This document shows positions 58,794 to 64,000 of a DNA stretch of 64,000 bases, in pieces. Below the pieces are notes generated by a model that was given only the letters and a program-made list of their open reading frames with translations, was not told the DNA's origin and did not search any database. Made by a program: the position numbers and the translations under genes. The stretch lies in NCBI RefSeq assembly GCF_016755875.1, contig NZ_BNED01000005.1, positions 124,001 to 188,000 of the forward strand, read 5' to 3'. Position 1 is the stretch's first letter. Each line of letters opens with the position of its first letter. The DNA comes from Streptomyces spororaveus. Its GTDB lineage: Bacteria > Actinomycetota > Actinomycetes > Streptomycetales > Streptomycetaceae.

Positions 58794-59815
58794 TCGACCT
58801 GCTGATCGCGGGCGGCGGCCCGGCCGGGCTGGCCACCGCCATCCACGGCGCGCTCGCCGGCCTGGAGGCCGTGGTCGTGGAGCCGAGGCCCACCCCCATC
58901 GACAAGGCCTGCGGGGAGGGCCTGATGCCGGGGGGCGTACGCCGCCTCCGGGAGCTGGGCGTCGCCGTCACCGGGCAGCCGTTCCACGGCATCCGCTACC
59001 TCGACGGCGTGAGCGGCCGCCACGCCGAGGGACGCTTCCGGTCCGGCCCGGGCCTCGGCGCCCGGCGCACCGCGCTGCAGGCCGCACTGGCCGAACGGGC
59101 CGCACAGCTCGGCGTACGGGTGCTCCCCGGGCGCGTCGACCAGGTACGCCAGGACGTCGACCGGGTCGGCGCGGCGGGGCTCACCGCCCGCTACCTGGTC
59201 GCGGCGGACGGCCTGCACTCCCCCGTCCGGCGCGGGCTCGGCCTGTCGGCGCCGGCCGCGCCCCGCCGGCCGGCCCGCTACGGGCTGCGCCGCCACTACG
59301 CCGTCGAGCCGTGGAGCGACCTCGTCGAGGTGCACTGGTCGGCGCGGAGCGAGGCCTACGTCACCCCGCTGGCGCCCGACCGGATCGGCGTGGCCGTCCT
59401 GACCTCCGACCAGGCCCCGTTCGACGTACAGCTGGCCCGCTTCCCGGTGCTGTCGAAGCGTCTGGCCGCGGCGGCGGGAACGCCGGTGCGCGGGGCCGGG
59501 CCGCTGCGCCAGGGGGCTCGCGTACGGGTGGCGGGGCGCGTGCTGTTCGTGGGGGACGCGGCCGGGTACGTGGACGCGCTGACCGGTGAGGGGCTCACCC
59601 TGGCCGTGACGGCGGCGGGCGAGCTGGTGCGGTGCGTCCGGGCGGGGCGTCCGCAGGCCTACGAGCAGGCCTGGCGGGACCTGTCACGCAGCTACCGCAC
59701 GCTCACCGCGTCCCTGCTGTGGGCCCGTCACCAGCCGCGGCTCGCTCCACGGATCGTCCCGCTGGCCGCCCGGCTCCCCCGGGTGTTCACCGGGGCGGTG
59801 AACCTGCTCGCGTGA
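58790..59815 (+). CDS. FAD-dependent oxidoreductase/hydroxylase of the phenolic-lipid operon
   Basis: The 341-residue flavoprotein has LLIAGGGPAGLATAIHGA, an internal DKACGEGLMPGG and VLFVGDAAGYVDALTGEGLTLA, the blocks shared with geranylgeranyl reductases and FAD hydroxylases. By analogy with SrsC it may hydroxylate the resorcinol ring to give a hydroquinone or quinone. GTG 58790 overlaps the methyltransferase stop, completing a coupled three-gene operon. Confidence 0.88.
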   Translation: MIDLLIAGGGPAGLATAIHGALAGLEAVVVEPRPTPIDKACGEGLMPGGVRRLRELGVAVTGQPFHGIRYLDGVSGRHAEGRFRSGPGLGARRTALQAALAERAAQLGVRVLPGRVDQVRQDVDRVGAAGLTARYLVAADGLHSPVRRGLGLSAPAAPRRPARYGLRRHYAVEPWSDLVEVHWSARSEAYVTPLAPDRIGVAVLTSDQAPFDVQLARFPVLSKRLAAAAGTPVRGAGPLRQGARVRVAGRVLFVGDAAGYVDALTGEGLTLAVTAAGELVRCVRAGRPQAYEQAWRDLSRSYRTLTASLLWARHQPRLAPRIVPLAARLPRVFTGAVNLLA

Positions 59816-59856
59816 CCGCGCCGCCCTGCCCGGCCGCGGGCCCGACGGCGAACGGA

Positions 59857-59889
59857 GCGGCACCCCGCGCACGGGGCGCGGGGTGCCGC
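59857..59889. terminator. Terminator after the phenolic-lipid operon
   Basis: A perfect 14-bp stem (GCGGCACCCCGCGC with its complement) closes a 5-base loop between the FAD gene and the convergent membrane-protein gene. Confidence 0.8.
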
Positions 59890-59908
59890 ACGTGGAGCCG
59901 GCGGCCGG

Positions 59909-60871
59909 TCAGGCCGAGGGCGCCCGGCGGTTCCGCAGGGCCAGCCCGGAGAGGACCGCGCCGACCGCCGCGCACAGCACGACGGTGACACCGGCCCAGG
60001 CCAGGGTGCCGCCCACCGCGCCCTCCAGGGGGTCGTACCGCAGCGACCCGCCCAGCACGTGCAGGGCGACGACGCCGAGGGCGGTGACCGCGCCCGCCCG
60101 CCACACCGTCGCGGTGTCCCGGAGCGCCACGAGCGCGCCGCTCACCAGGCAGAGCACGGTGACGAGGAGGGGCAGGCCGTCGACGGGGGCCGCGAACTGC
60201 AGGGCCGTCAGGTCGTTCGGCAGGTGCAGGGCGCCGCTGACCAGCAGGGCGATCGCCACGGGCCAGCGCAGGGCGCGCCGCAGTGCCCGGTCGCGGGAGG
60301 CGGCGGGCTCCGCGACGGCAGCAGCGGTGTGCCGGGGCCGCTCCTGGTACGGGGCGTCGTTCGGCTCCGGGTGGCGCGGCCGGCCGGGCTCCGCGTACTT
60401 CGCGTCGTCGGGCTCCGCGTGGGGCTCCGCGGGCAGGCCGTACGGGCCGGCCGGGGCGGCGGGCCCGGCGCGGCCCCGGCGCTCCGCCTCGGCCGCGTCC
60501 TCCTTGCCGAGGATGGTCACCAGCAGGGCGACGTCCTCGATGGACCGTCCGACGGCGGCGGCCCGCAGCGTGAGGTCCGCCTCGGCCACCTCCTGGGGCG
60601 ACTCGCCCAGCAGGGCGACCATCCGTCGTACGTCCCGCACCGGTCGGGTGACGGCTGCCGTGCGCAGGGCGTCGTGTCCGGCGTCGGGCAGCGGGCCGCC
60701 CTCCTTGAGGAGGCTCACGAGCGCCGTGACCTCCTCGACCGGACGGCAGGTCGCCGCCGTCTCCAGCAGGGTCCGCATGGGCGGCGTGGTCGGCTCGTCC
60801 GGTGCGGTGGGGTCGGGGGTCCCGTGGCGGTCTTCGTGCTGTTTCGCCGCGAGGGTGATGGGGTCATTCAT
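59909..60871 (-). CDS. Membrane protein with helical cytoplasmic N-terminus
   Basis: The 320-residue protein has a soluble N-terminal half of repeated helices (TLLETAATCRPVEEVTALVSLLKEGG and similar units near 35, 70 and 105, about 37 residues apart), a linker rich in Pro, Glu and Ala, and four C-terminal membrane helices. The repeats look like a regulatory helical array. I recognise no family name. GGAGC precedes ATG 60871. Confidence 0.75.
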   Translation of the reverse strand: MNDPITLAAKQHEDRHGTPDPTAPDEPTTPPMRTLLETAATCRPVEEVTALVSLLKEGGPLPDAGHDALRTAAVTRPVRDVRRMVALLGESPQEVAEADLTLRAAAVGRSIEDVALLVTILGKEDAAEAERRGRAGPAAPAGPYGLPAEPHAEPDDAKYAEPGRPRHPEPNDAPYQERPRHTAAAVAEPAASRDRALRRALRWPVAIALLVSGALHLPNDLTALQFAAPVDGLPLLVTVLCLVSGALVALRDTATVWRAGAVTALGVVALHVLGGSLRYDPLEGAVGGTLAWAGVTVVLCAAVGAVLSGLALRNRRAPSA

Positions 60872-61041
60872 GGAAAGCTCCGTTCGCCGACGCGCGGGTC
60901 TACGCAATCGCGCGCCGGTCATCGTGCGTCATGGGAAGCGCACGCTTTGTTACATTGAGTGCCACTTCCGCCCACTGCGCCATTCGGGGCGGGCAAACGG
61001 GGGGGCTCCGCGCGGGCCCCGCAGGGGAAAGGGCGTCGGCC

Positions 61042-62655
61042 GTGTCCGACTTTCGCCGGTTCCTTCGCCGTTGGGCACTGCTGCTGCCCGCCGTGTCGCT
61101 GCTGCTGGGCGCCGCGCCCGCCGCGGACCGGCCCGTGGTCGACACGGACCGGGGGCCGGTACGGGGCCTCGGGCACGGCGCCTACGACACCTTCGAGGGG
61201 ATCCCGTTCGCCGCGCCCCCGACCGGGCCGCTGCGCTGGCGGCTGCCGGAGCCGGCGCCCCGCTGGGAGGGCGTACGCGATGCCGGGGCGCCCGGTTCGC
61301 GCTGTGTGCAGCTGCCCGCCGTCGGGGCGGGCGGGCCGACCGGCTCGGAGGACTGCCTGTACCTCAACGTCACCGCTCCGGCGGGCCGGGCCGCCGCCGG
61401 GGGCCGGGGACGGCCCGTCATGGTCTGGTTCCACGGCGGCGGCTTCTTCAGCGGCTCGGGCGACGCCTACCGGCCCGAGCGGCTGGCCACGCAGGGCGGG
61501 GTCGTGGTCGTGACCGTGAACTACCGGCTGGGGGTCTTCGGCCTGTTCGGCCATCCGGAGCTCGGCGGGGCACCCGGATTCGCCCTCGCGGACCAGCGGG
61601 CGGCGCTGCTCTGGGTGCGGGCGAACGCGGCGCGGTTCGGCGGGAACCCGGGCGACGTCACCGTGTTCGGGGAGTCGGCCGGGGCTCTCAGCGTCTGCGC
61701 GCACCTGACGTCGCCCGCCTCGGCGGGCCTGTTCCACCGGGCGATCGTGCAGAGCGGATCCTGCTCGACCACGGCGCCGCCGCGCTCCCTGCTGCCCGGC
61801 CTCGGCACGTACGAGCCCTTCGTACCGGAGCGCCGCACGGTCGAGGACGGCGCCCTGGCGGCGGCCCGGCTCGGCTGCGACCGGCCCGGCGGGGTGCTGG
61901 ACTGCCTGCGGGCTCTGGACCCGGCCGTCCTGGCGACCCCCGAACTGATGCAGCGCTTCTCCCTGGTCGCGTACGGCAACGGCGTGCTGCCGATGGAGCC
62001 CCGGCGGGCGCTGGAGGCCGGCCGGTTCCACCGGGTGCCGGTCGTCCAGGGCACCGACCAGGACGAGATGCGCCTCTTCCTCGCCCAGACCCTGGCCGTG
62101 TATCCGATCCCCGACGGGGCCGCCTACCGGGCCCGGCTGTTGCGGTCCTTCGACGCACCGACCGCCCGGGCGGTGGAGGCCGCGTATCCGGTGTCCGCCT
62201 TCGCGACCCCGGCGGTGGCGTGGGCCACCGTACTGACCGACGCGTCGTTCGCCTGCCCGACGCTGCGGGACGGCGCGGCGCTGGGCCGGCACGTGCCGGT
62301 GTACGCGTACCGGTTCAGCGACCGGGGCGCGCCGAACTTCACGGGCCAACCGGAGCCGCCGGACCTGCCGTACGGCGCGGCCCACGGCTTCGAACTGCCC
62401 TACCTGTTCACGATCGCGCCGCTGACCGGACCGCAGCGGCGGCTCGCGGACCGGATGACCGGCTACTGGACCGGCTTCGCCCGTACGGGTGTTCCGGCGG
62501 CGCCGGGAGCACCGCTGTGGCCGCGCGGGGGGACGTCGGCCTCGGCGCTCTCGCTGGCGCCGGGGGCGGACGGGATCCGTACGGTGGACGCGCGGGCGGA
62601 GCACCACTGCGCGCTGTGGGACGCGCGGTGGCCCGGGGTCACCAGGACGCGGTGA
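61042..62655 (+). CDS. Secreted type B carboxylesterase
   Basis: The 537-residue protein has a signal peptide (RRWALLLPAVSLLLGAAPAA) and the carboxylesterase/cholinesterase fold: EDCLYLNV, GGGFFSGSG oxyanion loop, FGESAGALS with the nucleophile Ser, GTDQDEMRLF with the acid and GAAHGFELPYLF with His. It should hydrolyse esters outside the cell. GTG 61042 follows GGGGAAAGGG; TACATT at 60951-60956 may be the -10. The 3' end overlaps the convergent lipoprotein gene by 17 bases. Confidence 0.9.
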   Translation: MSDFRRFLRRWALLLPAVSLLLGAAPAADRPVVDTDRGPVRGLGHGAYDTFEGIPFAAPPTGPLRWRLPEPAPRWEGVRDAGAPGSRCVQLPAVGAGGPTGSEDCLYLNVTAPAGRAAAGGRGRPVMVWFHGGGFFSGSGDAYRPERLATQGGVVVVTVNYRLGVFGLFGHPELGGAPGFALADQRAALLWVRANAARFGGNPGDVTVFGESAGALSVCAHLTSPASAGLFHRAIVQSGSCSTTAPPRSLLPGLGTYEPFVPERRTVEDGALAAARLGCDRPGGVLDCLRALDPAVLATPELMQRFSLVAYGNGVLPMEPRRALEAGRFHRVPVVQGTDQDEMRLFLAQTLAVYPIPDGAAYRARLLRSFDAPTARAVEAAYPVSAFATPAVAWATVLTDASFACPTLRDGAALGRHVPVYAYRFSDRGAPNFTGQPEPPDLPYGAAHGFELPYLFTIAPLTGPQRRLADRMTGYWTGFARTGVPAAPGAPLWPRGGTSASALSLAPGADGIRTVDARAEHHCALWDARWPGVTRTR

Positions 62656-63310
62656 CGTCCAGCCGCGCACCCGTCGCGGTCCGGAGCGTCAGCGTGCCCG
62701 TGTCGCCGTAGACCTCGTGCCGCCAGGCGGCGAACAGCGCCGCGATCGAGCGGGCGGCGTCGCCGCGGCCCTTGCCCACTTCCCTGGTGGTGAAGGTGAT
62801 CCTGGCCTCGCCGACGGTGCGCACCTTGCGGACGCGGACCTCCTTGAGCTCCTCGGATCCCGCGTAGCCGTCGTCGGCCGCGTGCTTGACGTAGTAGGCG
62901 GTGAAGTCGCGGGTCATGTCGAACCAGTCCGCCGGGCCGCAGGGGCCACCGCCGTCGGTCATCTCGCCGTCGGTCGGCGGACCCGCGTACCCGCCCGTCT
63001 CCTGGTCCGTCGGCGGACCGGCATACCCGCCCGTCTCCTCATCGGTGGGCGGACCGGCATACCCGCCCGTCTCCTCATCGGTGGGCGGACCCGCGTACGC
63101 CCCCGTCTCCTGATCGGTCGGCGGACCCGCGTACCCGCCCGTCTCCTCATCGGTCGGCACGTCGAGATCGCACTCCGCCCGGACGAGCGTCGGTACGCCC
63201 GCGGGCGGCGCCGCCTGCCCCGTCCGTGTGGTCCCGCACCCCGCGAGGGCGGCGCACAGGAGCCCCGCCACCACCAGTCGCCCGGTCACGGACACCGCTG
63301 TCTTCGTCAT
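62639..63310 (-). CDS. Lipoprotein with tandem PTD(E/Q)ETGGYAGP repeats
   Basis: The 223-residue protein has a signal peptide with lipobox ALAGC, a linker, then five 12-residue repeats based on PTDEETGGYAGP and a C-terminal domain of about 100 residues (DMTRDFTAYYVKHAADDGY...). The repeats are rich in Tyr, Gly and Asp/Glu and could form an extended spacer or a metal-binding tract. AAGGGGGGAC lies before the ATG. I recognise no family for the C-terminal domain. Confidence 0.8.
   Translation of the reverse strand: MTKTAVSVTGRLVVAGLLCAALAGCGTTRTGQAAPPAGVPTLVRAECDLDVPTDEETGGYAGPPTDQETGAYAGPPTDEETGGYAGPPTDEETGGYAGPPTDQETGGYAGPPTDGEMTDGGGPCGPADWFDMTRDFTAYYVKHAADDGYAGSEELKEVRVRKVRTVGEARITFTTREVGKGRGDAARSIAALFAAWRHEVYGDTGTLTLRTATGARLDVTASW
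62978..63157 (-). repeat. Five copies of a 36-bp in-frame repeat
   Basis: The 36-bp units follow one another without spacers and encode 12 residues each, with Glu/Gln and Gly/Ala exchanges. A degenerate sixth copy continues to about 62960. The number of copies may vary between strains. Confidence 0.9.
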
Positions 63311-63456
63311 GGCCGTCCCCCCTTCTGGCCACCAAGAGGCGATCGCGGGGACCTGGGTTCCGTCCCAGGGGCTCCGGTACGGAAAAAGGGCTCGTGAGCC
63401 GGCTGGATCGCTCCTGACGCCGTCCGGCCCGGCCGGGCTCGGGCGCGCCGGCTCGC

Positions 63457-64000
63457 TCAGGCGAGCACGACGCGGTCCCCGACCCGGGCCGTTCCCGGGG
63501 TGACGATCCGCGCGAGCGCGTCGAGCCGGTTGTCGTGCGCCCTGGCGATCGTCCGCAGGACCAGCGGGGAGTGCGGCAGGTCCCGCTGGGCCTGGTTGGT
63601 CATCACGCACCGCTCGCTGGAGCGCACGAACGCGATGCGGAGGGTGTCCCCCACGGTGGCCTCGCGCCCGATCCACTCGTCCTCGACGAAGGGCGGGGTA
63701 CCGGGCGGGGTACGCACGAGGATGTTCGGGCGGAACCGGCGCTCGTCCACCGGTACACCGGGCACCTCGCGGCGGATCCAGTCGAGGGTGGCCGTCGTGA
63801 GGACGCTGAGCGGCAGTTGGTCGAAGTGCGATATCTCTTGCTCGCGGGCGAGCTCCACGTCGTCCCGGCCGAGGTAGGTGCGCAGGTACGCCGTCGGGTC
63901 GGCCACCGCGTTCCCGTGCGGGTCGAGCAGCTCCGGCGGACCCGGCTCCGGGGTACTGCGCGGGTAGCGGGAGCTCAGGTGGAGCAGGCCGTCCATCCGC
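63457..64000 (-). CDS. MOSC-domain protein (N-terminus beyond the window)
   Basis: The frame remains open at the right edge, and the visible 181 residues lack the N-terminal beta-barrel start of MOSC proteins (about 230 residues long). The visible part has PNILVRTPPGTPPFVEDEWIG and SERCVMTNQAQRDL with the conserved Cys that binds the sulphur or molybdenum cofactor. MOSC proteins deliver or use sulphur for molybdenum cofactors. The ATG at 63996 is probably internal. Confidence 0.85.
   Translation of the reverse strand, partial: RMDGLLHLSSRYPRSTPEPGPPELLDPHGNAVADPTAYLRTYLGRDDVELAREQEISHFDQLPLSVLTTATLDWIRREVPGVPVDERRFRPNILVRTPPGTPPFVEDEWIGREATVGDTLRIAFVRSSERCVMTNQAQRDLPHSPLVLRTIARAHDNRLDALARIVTPGTARVGDRVVLA

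Noticed and set aside
62960..63157. Regular repeats as a CRISPR array
   Set aside because: The 36-bp units are adjacent without spacers, in frame within a lipoprotein, and no cas gene is present.
63311..63456. Possible small gene between lipoprotein and MOSC gene
   Set aside because: Short open frames lack a ribosome site and codon bias; only a small CCTGGG/CCCAGG hairpin is present.

Overview
The window reads as chromosomal DNA of a Streptomyces or very close relative. Base composition is very GC-rich with a strong third-position GC bias. GTG and TTG starts are common, and many starts sit exactly where a leaderless transcript would begin. There is a rodlin of the aerial-hypha surface layer, a PAS/GAF/SpoIIE phosphatase, SigE-family and ECF42-type sigma factors, and an alkylresorcinol-type type III PKS operon. 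No insertion sequence, integrase, phage gene, CRISPR array or rRNA was seen.

Layout. 1-1.4 kb: the 3' end of a probable cyclodipeptide synthase overlaps a P450 that is strikingly similar to mycobacterial CYP121. 1.4-5 kb: an alpha/beta hydrolase and a divergent HTH regulator share a perfect 32-bp palindrome, followed by a cytoplasmic M4 peptidase of protealysin type with its putative emfourin inhibitor. 5-11 kb: single enzymes, a GNAT, a multidomain SpoIIE-type phosphatase, DUF2625 and a YciO-like protein. 11-16.2 kb: a three-gene operon of one lipoprotein and two paralogous transmembrane Ser/Thr kinases, each fused to an extracellular periplasmic-binding-protein sensor. 16.2-21 kb: GNAT, GH16 protein, RNase HI, SoxR with a divergent MFS exporter, cold-shock protein and initiator tRNA. 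21-28 kb: sigma factor with a small membrane partner, mannosyltransferase-like protein, a serine hydrolase with a damaged active site, lipoprotein, orphan antitoxin and methyltransferase. 28-32 kb: LysR regulator and a very large secreted protease carrying both an M4 and an M28 peptidase domain. 32-37 kb: a pseudo-receiver, a DUF4360 protein, the cyanate-detoxification set (LysR, carbonic anhydrase, cyanase) and the rodlin. 37-46 kb: methyltransferase, ANL ligase, beta-lactamase-fold esterase, ECF42 sigma factor with YCII partner, and small enzymes. 46-52 kb: PlsC acyltransferase, a DacA-type carboxypeptidase with an almost 500-residue acidic cytoplasmic extension, and a two-gene secreted von Willebrand A operon. 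52-55 kb: FAD monooxygenase, Ohr and OhrR. 55-60 kb: HhH-PHP protein and the phenolic-lipid operon (type III PKS, ICMT-like methyltransferase, FAD oxidoreductase) with a divergent UbiA prenyltransferase. 60-64 kb: membrane protein, type B carboxylesterase, repeat-bearing lipoprotein and a MOSC protein cut by the right edge.

The best candidates for new biology are the CDPS-CYP121-like pair, whose substrate-contact positions appear altered, the duplicated kinase-sensor fusions with Tat-like membrane anchors, the M4-M28 protease, the DacA protein with its long acidic tail, and the type III PKS operon facing a UbiA gene. Family assignments rest on reading motifs and remembered family sequences. 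No database search was run.
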